56,121 nucleotides of DNA from Sphingopyxis sp. RIFCSPHIGHO2_12_FULL_65_19 (lineage in GTDB: Bacteria > Pseudomonadota > Alphaproteobacteria > Sphingomonadales > Sphingomonadaceae). The stretch covers positions 10,347 to 66,467 of the forward strand of contig NZ_MIAM01000057.1 in assembly GCF_001830555.1 (NCBI RefSeq), in the 5' to 3' direction. Positions 49,146 to 56,121 of this stretch are shown in pieces. Both the position numbers and the translations under genes were made by a program. The notes under the pieces are model-generated. The model was not told the DNA's origin. It did not search any database and saw only the letters and a list, made by a program, of their open reading frames with translations. Within the stretch, counting starts at the first letter, position 1; every line of letters begins with the position of its first letter.

Positions 49146-49730
49146 TTACTGGCCGAGCGAGGCGGCGACGAATTCCAGGCCGTTGCCGGGTTTCCAGTCA
49201 TTCTGCGCCCACACCGGCGCCTTGAAGCTCGGTGCCGGGTTGGGTGCGTCGGCGGCGCCGCCCGAATAGATGAAGCCCTGCACCGGATTGGCGCGGAGGC
49301 CAAGGTCGCCGATCGGCGCATACCAGACGCGGACCATGCTCCAGTCGCCGGCGGCGCTGACGTCGATGACGCGGACATTGCGTTCGATCTGGCCGCGGCG
49401 GCCATTGATCGGCGACCAATTGGCATGGTCGATCAGGATTTCCCGGTCGTCGACGATTTTCTTGACCACGGCGACATGGCCCATCGGCATTCCGCGCGTA
49501 CCGGCAAAGGCCATCACCGCGCCCTTGCGGGGCTCGGCGCCGCGTTCGTAGGTGCCCGCCGCCTGCGACCACCAGGTCTTGGCATTGCCGCGGATTTCGA
49601 CGCCCGATTCGGCGCGAGCAAAAGGAACACACTGGAGGTAACCCTGCGCCGCGGCCGGGGCGCTGGCGAGCAGGCCGGTGATCATCATCACAGACGCGGC
49701 GGCGGCTGCCAGATAGCGACGATAGAGCAT
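49146..49730 (-). CDS. CHAP domain-containing secreted protein
   Basis: 194 residues starting MLYRRYLAAAAASVMMITGL with a signal peptide cleaved near APAAAQ. The CHAP amidase/peptidase core has its nucleophile Cys in YLQCVPFARAESG and the His in MPMGHVAVVKKI, followed by ILIDHANW. Such enzymes cut peptidoglycan cross-links. It is probably a cell-wall remodelling hydrolase. The upstream ATG at 49760 only adds a short tail before the signal peptide. Confidence 0.85.
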   Translation of the reverse strand: MLYRRYLAAAAASVMMITGLLASAPAAAQGYLQCVPFARAESGVEIRGNAKTWWSQAAGTYERGAEPRKGAVMAFAGTRGMPMGHVAVVKKIVDDREILIDHANWSPINGRRGQIERNVRVIDVSAAGDWSMVRVWYAPIGDLGLRANPVQGFIYSGGAADAPNPAPSFKAPVWAQNDWKPGNGLEFVAASLGQ

Positions 49731-49939
49731 GAAATGCGACCCCCGATGGCTTGTCTTCAAGCGTTGGAGCGTCTTTGCTATGCCTTGCGCGCTCTACCAA
49801 CCGCATAGCGACGAGTTGCGCTCATGGTGCGGTGGATGGGGGAACCTTTTGTTAAGGCGTTCGATTCGCCGTGCGGGCCTGTCGTCTCGCCGTTAACCGG
49901 CGGCCCCCCTCAGCGCGGCAAGCGGTCGACCTGTCGCCG

Positions 49940-52294
49940 TCAGGCCGCGACCGTCGTCACATCGTCGGGGCGGCGGAACAGGGTCAGGACGTCGCTCGCC
50001 GGCATCGGGCGCCCGTAATAATAACCCTGGATATTGCTGCACCCAAAGCTGCGCAGCGTTTCGACTTCCAGTTCGGTTTCGGCGCCCTCGGCGGTCGTCG
50101 ACATGCCAAGGCTGTCGGCGAGCGCCACCACGGCGCGGATGATCGCGATCGATTCGATGCTCCCCTTCGCCGCGCCGACCACAAAGCTGCGGTCGACCTT
50201 GATCGTCGAAAATTGCGTCTTGCGCAGATAGCCGAGCGACGAATAGCCGGTGCCGAAATCGTCGAGCGACAGGCGGATGCCGAGCCCGATCAGCTGGTCG
50301 AGCAATTGCGCCGCGCCGCCGCCGTCGCGCAGGAACACGCTTTCGGTGACTTCGATTTCCAGCCGTTGCGGCGACAGGCCGCTCTGCGCCAGTGCGGATA
50401 CGACGACCGAGGCAAAGCTGGGGTCGGTGAGCTGGTCGGCGGAGACGTTGATAGCGACCTTCAGGTTCGACGGCCATTTCATCGCCTCGTGGCATGCGGT
50501 GCGCAACACCCATTCGCCGATCGGTGAGATCAGGCGCGCATCCTCGGCGAGCGGGATGAAGCGACCGGGCGACACATTGCCAAGCTTCTGGTTGTGCCAG
50601 CGGATCAGCGCCTCGAAACCGTTGAGCGTGCCGTCGGTCGCGGTGACCACCGGCTGGTAGTAAAGTTCAAATTCGCCGCGTTCGAGCGCGCCGCGCAATT
50701 CCTGCTCCATGACGCGCCGTTCTTCGGCCTGGGCGTGCAGCGAGGCGACATAGGCGGCAACGACATTGCCGCCCCGATCCTTCGATTTATAGAGCGCGAG
50801 GTCGGCATTGCGGGTCAGCGTTTCGACCGTCGCGCCGTCCTGTGGCCCGATGGCAAAACCGATGCTGGCGCCGACGAACAGTTGGTGATTGTCGACGACA
50901 TAGGGACGGCTGATCGTCGTAATCAGCCGCTTGGCGAGTTCTTCGGCCGCGTCGGCCGACGGCACATTGTGAAGCACGACGGCAAATTCATCGCCGCCCA
51001 GGCGCCCGCACGTCATCCCGCGTTCCATCAGCCCCTTGAGCCGCGCCGCGACCTGCGCGAGCAATTTGTCACCGACCGGGTGTCCCAACGTGTCGTTGAC
51101 CGCCTTGAACCGATCGAGGTCGATCATCAGCAGGGCGCAGCGTGTTTTGGCCTCGACCGCGTGGGTGAGCGCGCGGGCCAGATCCTCGTTCAGGCTGAGG
51201 CGGTTGGGCAGGCCGGTCAGATTGTCGAAGCGCGCCATCTTGGCGATCTGTTCGGCGGTCGCGCGCTGTTCGGTGACGTCGGACCCGACGCCGCGAAAGC
51301 CCAGGAACTTGCCCGATTCGTCGAGGCGCGGCGATGCCGACAGCTCCCACCAGCGCGGCAGGCCGCCGATGGTGACGGGGACGATCAGGTTGGAAAAGCT
51401 TTCGCGCCGTTTCATCCGTTCGGCCATGTCGTGCAGGCTTTTGGGAAACAGCCCGGTTTCCCAGGCGTCGCCCGACAGCGCCTGGAGCAGCGGCAGACCC
51501 TCGATCGCTTCGGCAGAGCCGCCCAGCGCATAAGCGAGGCGCGGGGAGACATGGACAAGGCGGCGGCTGTTGTCGGTCTGCCACAACCAGTCGGCGGATG
51601 TTTCCTCGAACTCGCGCAGCAGCAGGCTGACCGTTTCGGTCTTTTCGTGGAGCGTCTCTTCGGCGCGGCGAAAGCGGATATGGCTTTGAGCGAAGCGGAC
51701 GCAGAAAACGCAGAGTAGCAGCCCGGCGACCATTGCCACCGCGGCGAGCTGCGGCGCCCCGGCGCGGACGAGCGCGATCGCCGCCGACAAAGTGACGGGA
51801 CCGATGAACAGCGCACAGGCCATCGGCACGCTGTGCGCGACGATCGCCAGCGTCACCATCATCAGCACTGCGATCGTCCACATCGACAGCACATGGTCGA
51901 GCGGCGGCGCCGCGCCGTGCAACCAGAAGGGGCTGCCCCACAACAGCGCCGAATAGAGCGCGTGGCGGCAGCACAGCCGATATTCGGCGACCCCGGACAA
52001 TTTGGGGTCGCCCAGCGGCAGCCCCTGGAATTTGCTGTAGGACCACAGGCCGAACAGCAACGCCGCCACAAGCCAGCCCCCGGCAATCGGCAGCGGTACG
52101 CTGTGGACCATGGTAAAGGCGGCGACGAGCGCCATGCCGAGACCCATCAACAAGCGCAGCGACCCGCGGCCGCGGAGCGGCGCGAGCTGGAGCTGGCGGA
52201 GGTCGCCGATGTCCTCAACGCGCGCCCCCAGCCCCAACAGGGTCCGCGCAGGAATGACTTCGGCAGCAATCGGGTCGGTCAGCAAGCTTTTCAC
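49940..52294 (-). CDS. Membrane GGDEF/EAL protein (cyclic-di-GMP synthase/phosphodiesterase)
   Basis: 784 residues with a GTG start. The N-terminal half has several helices (about residues 46-200: LLMGLGMALVAAFTMV, IAVLMMVTLAIVAHSVPMACALFI, LAAVAMVAGLLLCVFCV). A PAS-like sensor (about 225-345) precedes the GGDEF domain (RLGGDEFAVVL near residue 433) and the EAL domain (GFEALIRW near residue 561, LDDFGTGYSSLGYL, NIQGYYYGRPM). Both catalytic motifs are intact, so the protein could make and break cyclic-di-GMP. It is monocistronic. Confidence 0.94.
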   Translation of the reverse strand: MKSLLTDPIAAEVIPARTLLGLGARVEDIGDLRQLQLAPLRGRGSLRLLMGLGMALVAAFTMVHSVPLPIAGGWLVAALLFGLWSYSKFQGLPLGDPKLSGVAEYRLCCRHALYSALLWGSPFWLHGAAPPLDHVLSMWTIAVLMMVTLAIVAHSVPMACALFIGPVTLSAAIALVRAGAPQLAAVAMVAGLLLCVFCVRFAQSHIRFRRAEETLHEKTETVSLLLREFEETSADWLWQTDNSRRLVHVSPRLAYALGGSAEAIEGLPLLQALSGDAWETGLFPKSLHDMAERMKRRESFSNLIVPVTIGGLPRWWELSASPRLDESGKFLGFRGVGSDVTEQRATAEQIAKMARFDNLTGLPNRLSLNEDLARALTHAVEAKTRCALLMIDLDRFKAVNDTLGHPVGDKLLAQVAARLKGLMERGMTCGRLGGDEFAVVLHNVPSADAAEELAKRLITTISRPYVVDNHQLFVGASIGFAIGPQDGATVETLTRNADLALYKSKDRGGNVVAAYVASLHAQAEERRVMEQELRGALERGEFELYYQPVVTATDGTLNGFEALIRWHNQKLGNVSPGRFIPLAEDARLISPIGEWVLRTACHEAMKWPSNLKVAINVSADQLTDPSFASVVVSALAQSGLSPQRLEIEVTESVFLRDGGGAAQLLDQLIGLGIRLSLDDFGTGYSSLGYLRKTQFSTIKVDRSFVVGAAKGSIESIAIIRAVVALADSLGMSTTAEGAETELEVETLRSFGCSNIQGYYYGRPMPASDVLTLFRRPDDVTTVAA

Positions 52295-52438
52295 CGGCCC
52301 CGTTTAGCGTGCGGGGGTTACTCGAAGGTAACCATCGCGCTGTTCGGCCGCGAATTTTTGTGCCGTGCAGGGACAAATTTGCGAGGCGATGGCGGCCGAC
52401 GGTTTTGGGGTGGGGAGGGGGCGTTAGCTGACTGTTTT

Positions 52439-52513
52439 TCGTCATCCCGGACTTGATCCGGGATCCATAACTGAACCGTCGTCATGGACCCCGGATCAAG
52501 TCCGGGGTGACGA
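52439..52513. repeat. 28-bp inverted repeat pair, dispersed-type hairpin
   Basis: The left arm (52439-52466) and right arm (52486-52513) are reverse complements at 26 of 28 positions, around CCGGACTTGATCCGGG, with a 19-bp spacer. Each arm is itself partly palindromic. It lies in the intergenic space between the GGDEF/EAL start and the PopZ-like gene. This matches the REP-like CCGGACTTGATCCGGG elements seen across many sphingomonad genomes. Confidence 0.8.
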
Positions 52514-52580
52514 GGATGGGTAGGTCCACAACTGGTCGTTAGCCGCCGATCCAGCCATTCTGTCGGAAAGAGACGGATGC

Positions 52581-53003
52581 CTAGAATTTCTTGCCGGTAA
52601 TCCGGCTGATTTCCTTGGCGACCATCGCTTCGACGAGCGGCGGCAAGTTGGTGTCGAGCCAGTCCTTGAGCATCGGGCGCAGCGCATCGAGGACGACATC
52701 CTCCATCGTGCGGCCCGCGGCGGCGGGAGCCGTGACCGCGGCCGCCGCCGCGACCGGCGCAACCGCGGCGGTCAGCGCCTCCAGCGACTGGCGCGCCGCA
52801 TCGGCGCTGGCCTCGGACACCAGCTCTTCGGCCAGAGTCGCCGGCTCGGCTGCCGCATCCTCTTCTTCCCGAAGATCAAGAATATCCTCGGCTTCGGCGG
52901 TCGGCACCTCGCGGGCCGAACCCGGCGCATCGTCACGCGCGATCACGCGTCGAATCGACGACAAGATATCTTCCATCGACGGTTCCCGCGACATGTCGCC
53001 CAT
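52581..53003 (-). CDS. DUF2497/PopZ-like polar organising protein
   Basis: 140 residues starting MGDMSREPSMEDILSSIRRVI. The conserved N-terminal helix (EPSMEDILSSIRRVIARDD), an acidic and Ala/Pro-rich middle, and the C-terminal helical block (LRPMLKDWLDTNLPPLVEAMVAKEISRI) are the PopZ/DUF2497 layout. In Caulobacter PopZ gathers ParB and other factors at the cell pole. This copy is shorter than PopZ of Caulobacter, so equal function is inferred. Confidence 0.87.
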   Translation of the reverse strand: MGDMSREPSMEDILSSIRRVIARDDAPGSAREVPTAEAEDILDLREEEDAAAEPATLAEELVSEASADAARQSLEALTAAVAPVAAAAAVTAPAAAGRTMEDVVLDALRPMLKDWLDTNLPPLVEAMVAKEISRITGKKF

Positions 53004-53080
53004 CCATCAGCCCCCTCAGCCCCCACGAAAACAGGGCAGTTAACCATCTTCTACCGCTCGGGGGCGGGCTTTGCCAAGCC

Positions 53081-54574
53081 TTATTGTGGCGGCAGCGGCG
53101 GCGGGCCGACGGGGACGCCGGCGGTGGCGGGCGGAACGGCGCGGGTGTCGGTCGCCTGCTGTTGCGGCGCCGGGTCGTCGGCCCAGTCCCAGATTTGGCC
53201 CTTCACGCGCTTGTAATTGGCGGCGGGGTCATAGAGCGCGCCGCCTTCGATGCCGAGATCGCGCGCTTCGGCCTTGCCCATCGCCGCGAGCACCGAAAAG
53301 GCCGCGACATAGGAGTTGCGCTGCGCCGACACGAGCTGGACCTGGGTGTTCAGATATTCCTGTTCGGCGTTCAATATGTCGAGGATCGAGCGCGTGCCGA
53401 CGCTGTTTTCGGCGCGCACGCCTTCGAGCGAGAGCGCATTGGCGCTCACCGCCTGCTGCGTTGCTGCGATGATCCGTTCATTCGCCTGCCACGCGGCATA
53501 GGCACCGCGCGTCTGCGCGATCACGCCGCGTTCGACCTCGACATATTGTTCGATCGCCTGGCTGCTGCGCGATTGCGCCTGGCGCACCTGCGCCGAGCGG
53601 CGGCCGCCGGTGAAGATCGGCAGCGTGACCTGCACCCCGGCCGCCGCGCTCGACGTTTCCTGCGTGACGCTGACGCCGGGGACGCCGCTGTCGAGCGAGC
53701 CGAGATAATTATTGTAGCCGCCGCTGAGGATCGCCGACACCTTGGGCGCGCGCGCCGATTTGGCGGTCCCGATGTCAGCTTTCGACGCATTGACCAGCTC
53801 GTTCGCCGATTCGATGTCGGGGTTGCTGTCCAGCGCGATCGCGACCGCATCCTCGGCGGTGGTCGGCAGGTTCGGGAGCTGCGGCGGAGCCTCCAGATCG
53901 ACCGGCGCTTCGCCGACGAGACGGATATAACCCTCGCGGCTGGCGATCAGATTGGCTTCGGCAGTGCGCAGGTCGCCTTCCGCCAGCGCGAGCCGGGCTT
54001 CGGATTGCGCAACGTCGGTGCGCGTCAGGTCGCCGATCTCGAACCGGTCGCTCGTCGCCTGGAGGTTGGTGCGCAGGACCGAGACATTCTTCTGGTTGAG
54101 CTGGACGATCGCCTGGTCGCGGATGACGTCCATATAGGCGCCGACGACTTGCGAGAAAATGCTCGCCTCGGTCGCACGAAGGTCGGCCTGCCCCGCCTCG
54201 ACGCGAAATCTGGCGGCGCGCACCGCGTTGCGCACCGCTCCGCCCTGATACAGCGGCACGGTCAGCTGGCCGCCCGCGCTCAGCGAGCGCGCGGGTGCGT
54301 TGAAGCTGTTGCCGGGGACGATGATATTTTCGTCATAACTGCCCTGCGTGCCGATATCGGGCAGCCCGTAGCTTTTCTGGATCGGGACATTTTCATCGTT
54401 CGCCCGCTGACCCGCGCGCGCCGCGGTCAGCGTCGGGTTGTTTTCATAGGCCTTGGCAAGCGCACCCTGCAACGTTTCCGCATGCGCCGCCATCGGCAGC
54501 AGCAACGCTCCCGCCGCAAAACCAGCCAGCCAGCGGGCACGACGAAGAGTCTGTTTCTTATCGGTATCGATCAT
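53081..54574 (-). CDS. TolC family outer membrane efflux protein
   Basis: 497 residues starting MIDTDKKQTLRRARWLAGFA. The signal peptide ends in AAHAETL. The first repeat begins LQGALAKAYENNPTLTAARA and a second lies near residue 230 (AVAIALDSNPDIESANELV). This is the TolC (type I secretion outer membrane) pattern, with typical coiled-coil helices (TRTDVAQSEARLALAEGDLRTAEANLI) and a Pro/Gln-rich C-terminal tail. It lies 35 bp after the methyltransferase gene, an arrangement conserved in sphingomonads. No ABC or RND partner is adjacent. Confidence 0.92.
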   Translation of the reverse strand: MIDTDKKQTLRRARWLAGFAAGALLLPMAAHAETLQGALAKAYENNPTLTAARAGQRANDENVPIQKSYGLPDIGTQGSYDENIIVPGNSFNAPARSLSAGGQLTVPLYQGGAVRNAVRAARFRVEAGQADLRATEASIFSQVVGAYMDVIRDQAIVQLNQKNVSVLRTNLQATSDRFEIGDLTRTDVAQSEARLALAEGDLRTAEANLIASREGYIRLVGEAPVDLEAPPQLPNLPTTAEDAVAIALDSNPDIESANELVNASKADIGTAKSARAPKVSAILSGGYNNYLGSLDSGVPGVSVTQETSSAAAGVQVTLPIFTGGRRSAQVRQAQSRSSQAIEQYVEVERGVIAQTRGAYAAWQANERIIAATQQAVSANALSLEGVRAENSVGTRSILDILNAEQEYLNTQVQLVSAQRNSYVAAFSVLAAMGKAEARDLGIEGGALYDPAANYKRVKGQIWDWADDPAPQQQATDTRAVPPATAGVPVGPPPLPPQ

Positions 54575-54609
54575 CGTGGTGTCAGCCTGAAACAAGGAGG
54601 GATGGGCCT

Positions 54610-55272
54610 TTAGAACCGGAAACCTGCCGGGGCGGCAAAGCCGGGCAGGGGGGCAACGTCCATGTCGGCGAAGCTGCGCAGGGCGACGGTGCCGCCCGCC
54701 TTCACGCCTTCGACCAGTCGGGTCACTGCACCTTCGCGCCGCGCTGCAACCAGCCGACCGCCGTCGGCCAGCTGCGCGACCAGCGCGTCGGGCAGCGTTT
54801 CGATCGCGCCCTCGATGATGATGCGGTCGAACGGGGCGGCATTGGGCGCCCCTGCGTTCAGCGGGCCTTCGACCCAGCGGATGCTGTCGTTCAGGGTGGC
54901 GGCCTGCGCCGCGGCCATCAGATCGCCCGCTTCCTCGACCGCGGTCACGTCGGCGCCGAGCCGCGCGAGCAATGCGGCGGTGTAGCCCGTCGCGCTGCCG
55001 ATCAGCAGCACGCGCATTGCGGGACGGATCGCCGCGGCGACGATCATCCGGCCGGTCACGAGCGGTGCATTGAGCGCGCGGCCGTGGCCGAGCGCGATCG
55101 CGCGGTCCATATAGGCGACGCCGCCCATTGCAGCCGGGACATGCGCCTCGCGCGCGACGGCGGCCATCGCGCCGACCACCGCCGGGTCGATGACGTCGTT
55201 CGTCCTCAGCTGGCTATCGATCATGGCGGAGCGCATCTCCGCCGCCGTGATTTCGCTAAACTTCGTCGCCAT
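54610..55272 (-). CDS. Protein-L-isoaspartate O-methyltransferase-like protein
   Basis: 220 residues starting MATKFSEITAAEMRSAMIDS. The fold matches PCMT: MIDSQLRTNDV, PLVTGRMIVAAAI, VLLIGSATGYTAALLARLGADVTAVEE (SAM-binding) and FDRIIIEGAIETLPDALVAQLADGGRLVA. Typical isoaspartyl repair enzymes are close to this length, but the SAM motif IGSATGY differs from the usual GTGSGY, so the true substrate may differ. The next gene is tolC, and a perfect dyad lies upstream. Confidence 0.83.
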   Translation of the reverse strand: MATKFSEITAAEMRSAMIDSQLRTNDVIDPAVVGAMAAVAREAHVPAAMGGVAYMDRAIALGHGRALNAPLVTGRMIVAAAIRPAMRVLLIGSATGYTAALLARLGADVTAVEEAGDLMAAAQAATLNDSIRWVEGPLNAGAPNAAPFDRIIIEGAIETLPDALVAQLADGGRLVAARREGAVTRLVEGVKAGGTVALRSFADMDVAPLPGFAAPAGFRF

Positions 55273-55330
55273 CAGCGTTTTCCGATTCTTTGGGTAGGAA
55301 CCTTTGCGGAGCAGCTCTAGCCGAAGCAAT

Positions 55331-55354
55331 GCTGTATTGCAATAGTAATACAGC
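55331..55354. promoter_or_regulatory. Dyad upstream of the methyltransferase/tolC operon
   Basis: GCTGTATT (55331-55338) and AATACAGC (55347-55354) are exact inverted 8-bp arms with an 8-bp spacer, about 58 bp upstream of the methyltransferase start. The position suits an operator for a dimeric regulator; no regulator gene is nearby. Confidence 0.5.
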
Positions 55355-55538
55355 CCCGCAGCCGCATCGCCGCCGCGCATAGCTGTCAACGCCGATGGCG
55401 CCAACCCTCATCGCGCGGTTCGGGGTGCCCGGCGGCGCGGTTCCGGCGAATCCTTGACAAGGCCGCGAAACCCCCTCACTAGCGGCGCCGTTCCACACCC
55501 GGTCGGCCCGCGAACCCGCGGCCCGGCATTCGGCATGA

Positions 55539-55612
55539 GGCCCGATGGCGGAGTGGTGACGCAGCGGACTGCAAATCCGCGCACGCCGGTTCGATTCCGG
55601 CTCGGGCCTCCA
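55539..55612 (+). tRNA. tRNA-Cys (anticodon GCA)
   Basis: A complete cloverleaf: the acceptor GGCCCGA pairs with TCGGGCC, the anticodon stem GCGGA/TCCGC encloses CTGCAAA with anticodon GCA, and the T-arm holds GGTTCGATTCC. The encoded CCA is at 55610-55612. There is no sign of an integrated element behind it within the window. Confidence 0.94.
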
Positions 55613-55733
55613 ATATCCCGATCCCGTTCATGATCCTCGTCGGGGCAGGTGCCGCCCGGCCACGCACGGCGTGGATGCTCCCGCGATGCGACAGGATATG
55701 CTAAGCGATCCGCGGCCGCAGAGGAGAATGAAT

Positions 55734-56114
55734 ATGGCGCACGGGACAGCCCGTATCGGCAACGATCATTATCGTACCGAAATCACGGTCAGCGGCCACG
55801 CGCTGGTCGCCGACGAAGGGGCCGGGCTGGGTGGGCAGAATAGCGGCCCCGCGCCTTATGACCTGTTGCTCGCCAGCCTTGGCGCCTGCACCGCGATCAC
55901 GCTGCGCATGTATGCCGACCGCAAAGGGTGGCCGATGGCATCGGTCGAAGTCGGCTTGCGTCTGCAAAATGCCGACGGGCTGCGGATCGACCGTGTGCTG
56001 ACGATCGCTGGACTGGACGACGAACAGCGGGCGCGGATGGCCGATATTGCCGAGCGAACGCCGGTGACCCTGACGCTGAAGGGCGGGCTGCCGATCGACA
56101 CGCGGCTCGGCTGA
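55734..56114 (+). CDS. OsmC/Ohr family protein
   Basis: 126 residues starting MAHGTARIGNDHYRTEITVS. The OsmC-type fold is shown by LGGQNSGPAPYDLLLASLGACTAITLRMYADRKGWPM (about residues 31-67), whose Cys (GAC) is one of the redox residues of the family. A second typical Cys is not seen, so it is closer to the YhfA-like subgroup than to Ohr. A GAGGAG box lies 7 nt before the ATG at 55734. The gene ends 7 bp before the window end. Confidence 0.87.
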   Translation: MAHGTARIGNDHYRTEITVSGHALVADEGAGLGGQNSGPAPYDLLLASLGACTAITLRMYADRKGWPMASVEVGLRLQNADGLRIDRVLTIAGLDDEQRARMADIAERTPVTLTLKGGLPIDTRLG

Positions 56115-56121
56115 CCGCACG

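Noticed and set aside
53084..54613. 509-codon rightward frame opposite tolC
   Set aside because: It is antisense to a clear TolC gene and lacks domains or a plausible start.

Overview
This window is chromosomal DNA from a GC-rich alphaproteobacterium, most likely a member of the Sphingomonadaceae (Sphingopyxis or Sphingomonas type). The evidence is the gene set: a PopZ-like DUF2497 protein, DUF3297 and DUF4402 proteins, a zf-CHCC protein, a TonB receptor with a PepSY partner, and a TolC gene next to an isoaspartyl-methyltransferase-like gene. The genus is an inference from family content and no reference genome was compared.

Layout. 1-12.8 kb is ordinary chromosome: two DUF4402 secreted proteins around a small zinc-finger gene, an ABC ATPase, an EEP phosphatase/nuclease, L-aspartate oxidase (nadB), a GxxExxY gene enclosed by a perfect 23-bp inverted repeat, an M20 amidohydrolase/YeaQ/desaturase group facing an ArsR regulator, an acyl-CoA dehydrogenase, an M19 dipeptidase, and a DoxX/ferredoxin-NADP reductase pair. 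A tRNA-Gln(CUG) gene at 12982 is the attachment site of an 18.4-kb genomic island (12998-31387). The island is bounded by a 58-bp perfect direct repeat of the tRNA 3' part. A tyrosine integrase and an AlpA-like excisionase sit at its right end.

The island carries a complete Type I restriction-modification operon (hsdM, hsdS, hsdR, then a YgjP-type M48 metallopeptidase), an SRAP-family abasic-site protein, a thermonuclease-like protein and an Excalibur protein. It also carries a KilA-N phage-type protein, several XRE regulators, two small lipoproteins and a tightly coupled operon of small unknown genes. No relaxase, type IV secretion, replication-initiator or phage structural genes are visible. 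It therefore looks like an integrative defence or satellite-type island rather than a prophage or a self-conjugative element.

31.4-56.1 kb returns to chromosome. It holds an ECF sigma factor cluster, an XpaC/TelA pair, an SBF-type transporter, a nucleoside phosphorylase, typA, an rRNA pseudouridine synthase, an SDR enzyme facing an AraC regulator, and a TonB receptor/small membrane protein/PepSY iron-type operon. A hemerythrin protein follows, then a collagen-like lipoprotein in an operon with a TpsB (FhaC/ShlB-type) transporter. The rest is DUF3297, a CHAP amidase, a membrane GGDEF/EAL protein, a PopZ-like protein, TolC, a Pcm-like methyltransferase, tRNA-Cys(GCA) and an OsmC protein.

The features most worth follow-up are the collagen-like lipoprotein/TpsB pair, the island with its small-gene operon, hairpin/iteron region and putative integrase arm sites, and the GxxExxY gene framed by a 23-bp inverted repeat. 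Several perfect dyads also sit at start codons or promoters of regulator genes.
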